From Dasyornis broadbenti (taxonomy: Eukaryota; Chordata; Aves; Passeriformes; Dasyornithidae): a stretch of 64,000 nucleotides of DNA. The notes beneath the pieces were generated by a model. It made no database searches. It was not told where the DNA came from and was given only the letters and a program-made list of their open reading frames with translations. Positions 25,822 through 36,900 of the stretch are shown one piece after another. The position numbers were made by a program, and so were the translations under genes. Positions within the stretch are counted from its first letter, which is position 1. Every line of letters begins with the position of its first letter. The stretch covers positions 717,396-781,395 of the forward strand of contig VZRN01001158.1 of the NCBI GenBank assembly GCA_013397935.1, in the 5' to 3' direction.

Positions 25822-25888
25822 TGGTCGAAGGCTGGACTTCATGATGTTGGAGGGTTTTTCCAACCTTAATGATTCTATGATTCTAAGC
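25822..25888 (+). mobile_element. short CR1 3' end
   Basis: The last roughly 60 bp of a CR1 are present: GGCTGGACTTCATGATGTTGG, then TTTTTCCAACCTTAATGATTCTATGATTCT. It lies about 140 bp after the previous CR1 in the same orientation and is a separate insertion or a fragment. Confidence 0.85.
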
Positions 25889-27869
25889 CAAAGATCTAAA
25901 TGGTCTACAGTCCATCTGTCCTTGGGGTTAAGAAGCTCATCTCTTTTCATTCCTGCCCTTGGTCTCTCTTCTGCTTCCACAGCAGTTTCTGGAAGTAGAG
26001 ACTTCCTCATGAGGTGTCCACAGGGCTTAGCATGAGGGGATCTCCAAGTACGGATGTTGTGTAAGTGCTGGACTCTGCGGTGTCTGTGGGACACAGAGCT
26101 GGGAGGGCGGGAGCTGTGATGTGGTGACAGGGAAACCTCAGGGCACTGCAGCTGGGGAATCTTTTCCCAGTTGTCCACTGGCTGAAGGACCAAGCACTGT
26201 GTTCCTTTTCAAAGCAGTGGATGTGCATCAGGGAGGAATTCTGGCCTTTCATACAGGCTTTCAGGATTCGGTATATTAACTAAAATTCACAGCCGTCTGA
26301 TCTTCACACCATGGTTTTAGACTACCTTACAAAAGCTCTTTCTACCAGCAGCATCTCAGGTAGCTGTTGATACCTATTGCAGTAATTCACCATAGCCAAG
26401 ATGTAAGAGACTTGGTTTTTCACAGAGGCCTCTCTTCTCATTCTCCTGAGCAAAGCTGGTTGTGTGCTCAGATTTGTAGGGTAACTTGCCAGAAAACCTT
26501 TCTGCCTGTTCTTGTGGTGCCTGACTGGTGAATGACTTGGCAATAACGAGCAATTTATGACCTTGCCATGGTTGTCATAATCCGTTGAGGTTATCTGTTT
26601 TGCGTTTCAGCCATAAACTACTTCATGTTCTATCTTCTTAATGAGTCAGATTAGCAGGGGAACTCCTTACAAACAAGAAAGTGGAGGTTCCCCAGATAAG
26701 TGAGATTTGGAAGCCAAAACATAGTGAGACCAAAGTCCAATGGGACAAAGACTGTTAATGCTGAGACTTGGGAAAGATCCACGTGCTGCCTTATTACTTT
26801 CAATTTCCCAGAACATGAAATAAGACATAATATTAATATAATAATAATAAGACATATATATTTTTTAAACAAAAAGGAATAGAAGCCCAAAACACTTCTT
26901 GTAGTCATGCATATAGCTAAGAGAAACTCTTAAGTTCTTCTATGCTCATAGTATTTGACTTTCGTCTCATATCTTCTGGTTCATTTCTTGTGTTGAGTTT
27001 CTGGGTAAAGCTCTGGTTAAAGTTAACATTAATATACTGGGCTGATATTTCTGGATTCAAGTAGAAGGGATTTTGTGCTGCCAGGGTGGATCAAAGTATA
27101 AGATTCCTTGGCCATAGGTGAAAGTTCATGTTGGACGTTCTCTCTCTTGGAGGTTGAAATGAAACCTTGTTCAGGAGTAGAGTTTTTGGGATTATTACAA
27201 TATAAATACAATTTAATTTAGGAGGAGGAGAAAGTCCTTATTGAAGACATAAATTGCTAATATTTTTTTTCTATCTATCACATAATTTATAGTCAAAGGA
27301 TGCAGTGCAAACTCTGTACAAACCAAAACTTCTCCAAGCAGTTTTTGGGTATTGAAGTTCTTTGCCTGTTCCTGGTAATTTTAGGTGAGGCAGCATATGT
27401 TACCCCCGAACTTCTGCTCTATGCTTGCAGAAAGCAGGCATTTGAGGAATTTGGTACCACTCAGAAGGAAAACTGAAAATGGAAAAAATGTGAAGACAGA
27501 GCCAGGGGAACTTGGTGCTGTGTCTGTGAGGAAGAGGTAAATCTGAAACAACTCTTGTGTGGTCTGCTATTACCAAATCCTGTCCTTGGAGACTAACCCT
27601 TTCTGTGAAAAAATGAGTAAAAACGAAAGCAAAATTAAAATTCTGAGTCAGATTCCCCAAATATTGATAACTTTAGTGCTGCCAGTTTGCACTAGAACAG
27701 CTGCTATTTAGGTTAACTGGATTTGAGGGAAGGGTTCAGTTCTATTAGCAATTCCTAAGACTAAGCAATCTTCCAGGAGCCCCCAAACCCCTCTATGTGC
27801 ATTTTTGCTGCTACATTCCATAGCTGCAGCTCGTTTCCTTGTGCTAATTCACATCACATGTTACAACAT
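25889..27869. other. non-coding DNA with one diverged duplicate
   Basis: The interval contains 26608-26719, the partner of 23710-23820, and an AT-rich (TAA)n-like run near 26826-26850. No gene is supported. Confidence 0.45.
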
Positions 27870-30800
27870 GTTAAGTCAGTCCTGGGTGAACAGTTCAGCC
27901 CAGCCCATGGCAGCCAGTGAGACTCTGCTGCCAGGGGCTGTTTTAGGGCATTAATTCGGTCTGAGGTGTCACTCAGGACTGGTTGTGACTGGCACATAAG
28001 TTTGCTCGGAAGCATGACCTCGCTGTGAAGTCGCTGGAAGACAGACTGTGCTGAGAGCCAGGGTGGGTGAATGTAGAGAAAAAACCTGCAGACTTGGAGC
28101 ACACTGAAAGAGCGGCTACATCACCTTGGCCTTCATCGTTGGTAATGATTACCCAACCTCGTGGCTTACTGTTATCAATATTCAACTGCTCCAGAGATGT
28201 AGAAACCTTGTTTACATGCTGGAGGTGATTATTCCAGGCTGGGGTAGACCCTGCCTGAAGGAAGGGCACAAGATAAGAGAAAAAAAGGGGGGTGTTTTTG
28301 GCTTGCTTGGTTTTGGCTGTGTTTGTTGTGGTGGTTTGGTTTTCTTTTCAAGGAAATGTCTCCAAATTAGTGTCCTGAGCCTGGAACATGACAGTGTAAT
28401 GGTAGACAAATGTCCCAGTTTTGGAGCATTTTTCTAACACAGAAGCTGCTGCCCTGAGCTGGGACTGTGAGAGCAAAGCAAGCTGCTCACATTCACCTGA
28501 GGGGAAGTGTGAGTTTGCAGCACTGTGATTAAATCGAAGGCTGATCAATTCTGTACAATGTCTGCTAGATAAACCCCTGAAACTGTGTCTCCCTAAGGCT
28601 CAGCCTCCAGCTCTTCCACTACAAGGGACCAGGTGCTTCAGTGCTCAGCATAAACCAAGCATGTTAATCCTTCCAGGAACAGTCATTTTCTCCTGGAGCA
28701 AAATTTGCAAGCAGAAACCGCTTATTTGGACTTTTTGATCTGTGGATCTTGTGATAATAATAGGTACAAAATGCAATACAACAGCGCCTTGGTGAAAGGG
28801 TGAACTGTGGCTGGGTGGAAGCATTGCTATTTTTAGATCCAGCTACAGTTTATGGGAGCCCAAGACTTGTAACCGCCTTGTAACCGCTGCTTGTAACCGC
28901 CTGTGGTGACAGCTTGCACAGGGTGGCAAAAAAAGAAAAAAAAAAAAAAAAAGGTTGTTATGTGTGTCAAAGGCAGTGGCCAAGTCAAGGCAAAAAATGT
29001 TATGACTCTCAGGAGATATCCAGACTTATAGGGAAGAGAGGAAAGGAGAGGGTCAGGCACTCCCTGGAGCACTGCCAGGTTGTAATCTCGTGCTGCATTT
29101 GCTGATAGGTAGATCAAAATCTGCTTTGATCGTTTGATCTGCCTCCTTGCCACCTCAAAAATCACTGGCCAAAAAAGAGAGAAGAAAGCAGCAGATCTTA
29201 CCCTTGTCTGTACCCTGTGCTTCCAGGCCCTGAACTTACTGACCCTGGGACCCCTTGCATGGCCAGGTAGTGCCAGACTCAGGAGCAGATCTCAAATCCA
29301 GTCTGTTCACATCATTGCTGCAGTACCTAGAGGGACAGGGTGACTGCCCAAGTAGCCATAAGCAGGTTCCTGGGGAGTTTTTGGGAGTGTTACTGCGGTT
29401 TTTCCCCACGTTTTCCAACTGCAGTTAGTTCCTGCAGTTATCACACAGCACACTGTCTTGTTTGCATTGTTCTGTGGCACTGCTGACTTTCCACAAGTGA
29501 AAGCGAAAATCCAGCTGCTTACGACATCTGATTGCATTTTAAAGCTGGGAGGAGCCTGTCCCTTTTTCTCTGAGATCCCAGTGGTGGCTCCTGCATTTCT
29601 TCTTGAAGAGAAGCTGAATGAACTCGGAGTTGGAAAGGCTCAGGCTGCTCAGGCACTTGGAAAAGGTGAATGGAAGAGGCATGAAGGCTTCCTTGGACAC
29701 AAAGAGCTTTTGAGGTACTCACACTGTCTTCTTCTCTAGAGGGTCCTGTCTTACAGCCAGTCTGTTCTCTTTTAAATTCTTGCTTTTTGTTTTTAAGTAG
29801 ACATTCAGAAACAGGCACTGAAATGTCTGTGGCAGGAAGGAAATTATCAGTGTGCTGTACATTTTCTCCGTAAGGAAGAATGTGTGTTACTGGTGTTCAA
29901 GATCTTTGTAACTAAATATTACCACATCTGTAGCCCAGACTGACAACTTCCACAGAGCTCTGTGTGAACTCACACTGATTGTGTGAATGCAGAAACCCAA
30001 CAGCTTCCTCAAGTGGTGCATTTACATAACAGTGTGAGTGACCGCAGGAATAATGGAATGAATGTATTACAGCATTTGCATGTTCATGTAATTCCTGAAT
30101 AATTTTTCCTATATCCATCAACCTTCTTTCTTTTTCCTCATAGCTCCTTAGTGTGTCTCACTAATATCTTCTTTACCAGAAGTGCCATCCTGTCATGTTT
30201 GCAAATAAGTGAGAATTTGTCAGAAGGGTTGCAGGAGAAATCCCTGCAGTTTCCTCCTTTCTGAGGAGAAGCTGCAACTCAAGCTGGAGCTGATTGTGTA
30301 TTTCCCCAGGTCCAACCTGACCCATGAATAGTCCAACGTGGTAGCTCTGGGTTCAGAATGAAACAAAACAGAACCAAACCACAAAGCATTAGTAACTAAG
30401 GACAGCGGTTTTAAAATAAAAGAAGTTAAACCTGTGAAACACTTCATTCTACTCAATGTACTGCAAGCAGAAAAAAAAAGTTAGCAATGTTTTCTAACAG
30501 TTGCTGTAGAAAATTTTTTTTCAGAGCAGGTGGAGGAAAGCCAAAGTGCTCCTTGCACTTAGGATACTCTGCAGAGATTTCTCAGCTCAACCTCAATGTT
30601 CTGCTGGTTGCTGTCTCTGCAATGGCTTGTTGGAGCTGCGGATACAAACTGCACTCATATGCTTGCTCTGGAAAGAGCTGCTTTATCCCTTCACATGACT
30701 TTGTTTTGTTTTGTCTATTTGTATTTATTGCAAAGGCTTGTTGAGAGTGGTATGCAGCAGACCATGTGGGAAAAGTGATAAAGAAAGTGATACCAAAATT

Positions 30801-31800
30801 ACCTCTTGTAAATACTGCTCCTTTTCTAGGAAAGAACTTAGAGTAGAAAATAAAATCTGTAGGATCTTCTGCAGTTTTATCCTGTTGCTGCCTTACTTCC
30901 TTCAGTAATATTATTTTCTCCAAAATGATTGCAACTTTGACCTTCTCCATGGGACCCTTAGGGTACCAGATAAATCTTTCAGAGATTGTGGTGTCTTGTT
31001 CCACCAAGCTGGTTCTGACCTTAAAACCCATAGACTAAAATGCTCCTAAAGCCATAGAGCCCAGGGTCTGTGGCTGGAAGAGGGAAAAGGGGTGGGAAAA
31101 CGCAGTGTTTGCAGCTGGAGAACAGCCCTGGATTTTGTGTGTCCGTGACTGTGCTTCATGGTTGGTTGGAGAGTTAAGGACATGTAAAACCTGGGGCAGC
31201 AGCTCTGCTCTGCTGGCTCCTTTGGGAATGTTGAGGGGACGCTGCTCTGGTCCCTTTGGGGGTCTCCACAGAAGCTGTGCCAGAGGCAGGAAGCCTGAGG
31301 ACACACACTGGAAAGACAATGAGCTGGTTTAACTTGTGCTGTAGTAGGAGAAAACATGTCAAGAGTATTCCAGGTCATTAGCTTTTCACTTTGAGAGAGC
31401 AGCTTGCTCTGCTGGAAGCAATGTCATTGCACTGGAGACTGAATTTCCTTCTTGTCTTGGCGAACACTGGAGTTATTTGTTGTCTTGTGGTTTTTATGAT
31501 GCTAAGGGAGAAGGAAAAGCCTGACAGTTTCGGGTAGTGATCTTTCCTCAAAGAAAACAAAACCAAAGGACCTTGTTAGGGGTCTACAGACTTCCTGTTG
31601 AATCCACTTTCTCCTGCTGGTGATCTCAGGTGGGCTGGATTGTGAGCCAGGTTGGACCTGCGGGGAAGCTGGGTGTGAGCGTCTGGTGTTTGCTGAAGGA
31701 ACTCCAGCTCCTCCTGTATGTTACTTTATTCACCTACTGCTTGCAGCTGGTCTGCTTTTAGGGTCTGGCATTGCTCCCTTACAGCTCTGCAGACAGCTCC
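27870..31800 (+). repeat. segmental duplication block A (partner of 44970-47840)
   Basis: Collinear similarity to block B is visible in several segments: 27880-28075 with 44985-45155; 28795-29260 with 45178-45600; 29275-29800 with 46893-47400; and 31440-31720 with 47490-47795. The most conserved piece, GGAGCAGATCTCAAATCCAG and its continuation near 29282-29335, is about 90% identical to 46900-46955. Block A has two extra stretches (28100-28790 and 29800-31440), while block B has an LTR insertion. Each block lies upstream of a membrane-protein gene (33899 and 48302). The region also holds an A-rich run at 28928-28952 and three CTTGTAACCGC units at 28866-28901. Confidence 0.8.
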
Positions 31801-32284
31801 AGGAGCTTTGAAAAGTGAAAGTTTGTATTACTTTGAGAAGAAAGGGAAGCAGGCGAAAAAACTGGATGAAAAATATCTTCTGTCCAAAGAATGTGTTTCT
31901 CTTTAGATTTGAGTGTTTTATTGAAGAAAGTTTCAAACTGGTGTCAGGAGGTGGCCAAGACAGCTGGAGAGTCTCCAGATTTTAAGACAAATTAGTGGGA
32001 GGGAACAGAGATTTGGTGGATGGAGTTCTGACTGTTGAAACTGAAGAGAAGAGGGGGAGTGGGAGTGGGAAGGAATGTCACCAGAGAGAAGATGAAGGGA
32101 GATGTCCTTTGATCAGAACAATGAGAGCGGCAAGAAGACCACACCAGAGAGGACCAAATTAATGAGGATAGAAGATACAGACCTCAGGCTGAAAACCACT
32201 TGGGAAAAACCAAATCTTAACCTCTGGGCAAATAACTCTGCCAGAGGTGCTGCAGCTGTTCTGTGCAGTGAACATGCTCCTGGG

Positions 32285-32435
32285 TATAAATCCTCTGGAG
32301 GGATTTAAAAGACTAGTAGAGGTGGCTCTTGGGGACATGATCTTGTGATGGATTTGGCAGTGCTGTGTTAACAGCTGGACTTGATGGTCTTAAGAGTCTT
32401 CTCCACACTAATGATTCTGTGATTCCAAGATTGAT
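32285..32435 (+). mobile_element. CR1 LINE 3' fragment, sense
   Basis: The sequence follows the CR1 3' end: GTAGAGGTGGCTCTTGGGGAC, GATGGATTTGGCAGTGCTG, ACAGCTGGACTTGATGG, then CACTAATGATTCTGTGATTCC. It lies about 1.5 kb upstream of the first exon of the gene at 33899. Confidence 0.9.
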
Positions 32436-33898
32436 ATCAATCCCTTGGAACTCTGTCCATCTGCAGGGTAGGAGGGATAGGCATTGTCAACTGGTGCTTT
32501 GAAAATCAGGAAATGGGATAATGTGTGAAATGTGAATGATCAACAACAACAAAAAAAATTAAAAAGACAGGATTGATTTTTCAATGTATATAAAGAGGAT
32601 GAGGAGAGATTGTTGTTACTACTTGGTGGGACCAGAGGAGGTCCTTGCAAGACTGTCCAGGTGAGCAGTGTGTGCAGCGTGTGGAGCAATGCCAGGATGC
32701 TGGCTCTCTGTAGCATTCCCGGGATTTGCATCCTGCGTAGGGATGTTGAGAGCTTGAGGAGTTCCAGGTTTCATTCCACAGGAAATTTTGCAGCTGGTCT
32801 CGAGAACCGGGTCTGCACCTGCCGGCAGCTGGAACGGGCTTGTCCTGCTGGTGGGGTTTCTCCAGGATCACCTGTTTCTGGGAAATGGGATGGAACGCTC
32901 AGCAGATCTAGATCAGCACAGACCAAGAGAGATAAGCATTTATTAACTTCTGCTGAATGTATAACTACAAATTAGGGCATAATTAATTCGGAAATTTCCT
33001 CAAGATACTTCTCAGGTAGTGACAGCAAAAAAGTTGTTTTAATGAAAGCTCCCAGGGGCAAAGCAGTTTCTGTTTTCCAGAGCTAGTTTGGTGAGAAAAG
33101 TTAGGTGAATTTTCTTGGTTTTTTTTCTTGTTTGGCAAGTATTTTACTAAAACATACATGACAAAGTCATGATAGTTTCATTGAAATTATTGAGAATGAA
33201 CTTCTTACTACATCTGAGAGATGTTTTGAAAAGAAATACCAAGTTTTTCTTTGTTTATTCATTTGTCTTGAACAGATATTTCCCATCAGATCTCCAAAAT
33301 TAAAAACATAATTCAATTGGACAATAAATATTTCATCTTAGGCCAAGTGAAACATTCATTCAGCATAATGCATCTTCCTTCCTTAATTTTTTGGTATGTT
33401 TTGGAAACAATAGCAAGTCAAGCCGTTATTTGCTGCATGCACTACTGAGAGCTGTGTGCAGGGCCACTGCCTGCAGGAGCCTGTAGTTCCTGGACACGGA
33501 GCCTCCTGTCCAACAGGCTCAGGAGGGATTTCCCTCTCCCTGCAGAAGGACCATGTGTCTCCTACTGCTGTAGGAGGCTGAGGCAGAGGTGGAAAGGGCT
33601 GTGAGTGTGGCTCTTGCCAAAGCCCTTGCAGAGTGCAGGAGCAGCTGAGCAGTTTGAGGCTTCCTCTGCCTCGCTGCCATTACCATGCCCTGGGCTGGAA
33701 GCAGCTGTCCTGAACTTGGCCTGGGAGCTGTTTTCTTTTTGTCTGGAGAAAGAGAGCAGAGACACTGAGTGCTAAGCACTGCCTTGAATATCCCAACAGG
33801 GAGAAGACTGACGGAGGAGCCTGCTGAGCCTGCCCTGGATCTGCAGAGGATCTGGGAGAGCTCCAGCCCCACTGGAGCTGAGCCCCCCAGGCAGTCCC
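32436..33898. other. upstream region of the gene at 33899
   Basis: No repeat is recognised. The stretch from about 33735 to 33898 leads without an in-frame upstream ATG into the start codon and is the likely 5' untranslated region, but no TATA box or initiator is obvious. Both strands carry GC-rich open frames here that have no family match. Confidence 0.4.
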
Positions 33899-33962
33899 AT
33901 GGACTCTCACCACCTCCTGTGCTTGGGTTTCCTGCTCCTGGCTGTTGCTGCTCCCTGTCCAA
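33899..33962 (+). CDS. exon 1 of unidentified membrane-protein gene: signal peptide
   Basis: Twenty-one codons plus one base encode MDSHHLLCLGFLLLAVAAPC and one further residue, a short N-terminus with a leucine-rich hydrophobic core typical of a secretory signal. The exon ends at a consensus donor (GTGAGT) in phase 1. Confidence 0.72.
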
Positions 33963-36900
33963 GTGAGTCTCCCTGTTTGACCTCAGTGCTTTTCCCTGCA
34001 CATCCATAGCTCAAAACCCCTGAACTGTTATGAGCAAGCTCAAGTGTGTCAAGTTAAAACTAAGACACAAAACCTCTAAGGTGAGAAGAGAAATTGAGGA
34101 GGTGAAGGCTGATTTGTCTGACCTGTCACAATCACCTCCTTTGGGAGGGGTGACTGGCTCTGTCTGATGTCAGATGAGGTGAGTCCTCTCCCAAAGGATT
34201 GACCCTTTCCCAGGAGAGTCTGAAAGAGGAAACCTGGGACACTACACCCAGAGTGTGCAGCCTGGCAGCTCAGCTCTGAGCTTCAGTGGTCCTGGGGTCT
34301 GGCGGTGTGTTGGAGGCACACCTGGGATTGTGCCAAGGAGTTTGGGAAGGAACGAAAACAGGAACAGACGTTTGACCTGAGCTCAGCAAGAGGAACACCT
34401 TACAACTCACCTCCTAAACTGCCAACTTCCCAGTTAAAAAAACAGTGGAGGCAGTGGGGGAATTCCATCACATTTCTACCCCAAAAATGATCTGGGCACT
34501 GGCCCCAATACTGTATAAAATTTGCCCAGACAATGTATCCTAACCATGACTGGGCTTGTTCACTAAAACGCATCCTGTTCTCTAACATTAAACCTCTCTG
34601 GAGAAAACTAGTAGAAACTGATAGGTTTTTTTCAATTTTTTTTTTATTTTATTTTTTATTTTTATTTTTTTTTCTGATTTAGATATTGCCATGTCCAGTG
34701 ATGACCCTGCTGAAGGGACACAAGACTCTTCCTCTGGGAAAACAACTGTGACAGTCTACCACTGCAAGCACTGTGAGATCAGCACATGCAAATCTGAGCC
34801 AATCAGTTTTGAAAACTTTGAAATAATCGCTAAAACACAAAAGAAGATATTTTCAAATGGAACCATTGAGTTGGTGACCACAGAAGCACACATCACTGTG
34901 TGCTTTCACCAAGCAAGTTCCTTTCTTGAAGGACTTTATGGCATTGGCTGGGAGAAATCTGGTGGAGCAGGACTCTCATGTGATATCCTGAATTCTGGAG
35001 GTATGATGTGCTGGGAGCCTGGTTATTAACTGAAGGAAAACACATTTATGGGTAGGAAACTGAATTCTTCTGTATTTGGGCAGACTGCAAGCTTTATTAG
35101 TGCACAAACTTGAATGACTTAATTTCTTCTACGGAAAAAAAGTCATAAAGTAATTCACAAAAGTAAATGCAATTCTCTCAGGTCAAACACTGCTTAAAAT
35201 TACACTGGGAAAGATTCAGATAAGCACATGTTACTCTGATTTATAAAAGTACTTTTATTCTTTTGGCAACAGCAATTCTTATGGTGAAATTCTGTGCCAG
35301 TTTGCAATGTGTGAATCTAGCTCCTGGTTCAAGTCAAATGAACAAAAAAAAGGAACACATCCAGACCCAGACCCAGCCTCAAGAGCTGCTCTGTGCTGCT
35401 CTGTGCTGCTCTTCTGCCCAGTTCAATAAACACACAGAAGCATCTTTCAGGTTTCCTCACAAAACTGCCAAAATCAAAGATTCAAACATTTTTCAGTACA
35501 TGGAGCAAGTGGCTCCAGGAGGACAAAACTTCACAGCAGCTCATGTTGCAGAGGTATGAATTAGTTGAGTCGAAGACAATGACATTTCTGGCTGTAGTTG
35601 GTTCTCTGAGAGCAGCTTTAATCACCCCTCCTGTTGGACTTAGAGTATCCTTTCTAATTTTATTGCTGACAGAAAAAAAACAAAGAAAAATAGTTCTCAC
35701 CTTTGTATACCTTTATTTAGCCTAACAATTCCTTGTGTATTTAAGTTCTGGCCACCATAATCTATTTCTCTCCTGTATTTATGCTCACCAGTGCAATGTA
35801 TGTACATGCTGTCACTACTATGTAAACCTTAGGTGACACTAAATCATCTGTAGTGAGAACTGGAAATTGCCGTAGACAGGGATGTCTGTACGCCTTGAGA
35901 GGGAAGGGTGGATGTGGAGGTGCAGGTAGGAGGGCGTTTTCCAGATTCCTTCAGAAGAAGAATAAGCTCTATAACGACACAGTGGGAAGCAGAGTTGGTG
36001 GGAGATGCACTCTGGGGTCTCAGAGATTTACTCAGCTGCTGGCCTTATGCGTTCTTCTTCTTTGGTTCCTGTGGATAGAAGGGAGCTGCAAAATTTTGTC
36101 ATAATTATTATTTGGATGGATTTTTGTTGCATAAAGGTAATGATAAGCTTTTTGCAGATGTTTTGGTATTCTAAATTACATGCGAAAGCTTTCTTGCCTT
36201 CTTTAAATATTTCCATTTTTGATTCATAGAACAATTCATCAGCTTCAGTGAGCTGAAAATCATAATTACAGTGGTTGTTTTGAACTGCTGGGGAATGAAA
36301 TATCTCCAACTTGCAACAGTCATAGCCATTTCCAACATTTTGTGCTACATGATCCACCTTTTTAATCTATTAACCTCTTCAACATTTTTTATCCTTGACT
36401 GAAGGCCTTCTACATGATCATATTTATAATTAAAACTTCTCTTACCTTTCAGCTTTCTCAGAAAATGGGAGTGGTACTTCAGTACCTGAGGAGAAGAAAA
36501 TTTGCTGTCAAGCAGAGACAAACATGTGGGAGCCCAACCCTACCCTGAAGTGGTACAGTGAACCATTAGGTCTAAAAGCCTCCACACCACCAGCTGACAT
36601 CCCTGGTGAGGGAATTCTAGGTTAATCTCTTCATGTGTTGCTTTGCCTTTTGCTTTGAGAGGGGTTTGTCCAGAGAGCTTGATGTGAACTGAGTTTTACA
36701 TGGGCAGGGAGATTTTCTGAGCACAGGGAGATGCTGAGGGAAGGGGGTACATGACCGGCATGAAACAAGCTCCCAAGAATTCCCGTTACCACTAAGTGAT
36801 AAATGATGCTTTGCCTCCTGACTAAGAGGATATTTGTCACATAAAGGTGACATTTATATATTCTCTCACAGTAGAAATCCCTGTTGTTTTCCTCAGGTCA

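Noticed and set aside
25675..26193. 172-codon minus-strand open frame
   Set aside because: It begins at the CR1 3' end and crosses a second CR1 fragment. No family motif or splice support was seen.
26651..26908. Hydrophobic minus-strand frame resembling a membrane segment
   Set aside because: The isoleucine/leucine-rich stretch comes from an AT-rich (TAA)n-like run. There is no supporting gene structure.
28866..28901. Three CTTGTAACCGC units considered as a regulatory array
   Set aside because: The units are too few and irregular. Local slippage explains them, and block B lacks the repeat.
30582..31031. 149-codon minus-strand open frame
   Set aside because: No domain, signal peptide or splice sites were seen, and block B lacks the corresponding sequence. 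A frame of this length can occur by chance in 64 kb.
33519..34007. 162-codon minus-strand open frame over exon 1 of the gene at 33899
   Set aside because: It is antisense to a well-supported signal-peptide exon and contains low-complexity Ser/Ala/Gln sequence from GC-rich DNA, with no known domain.
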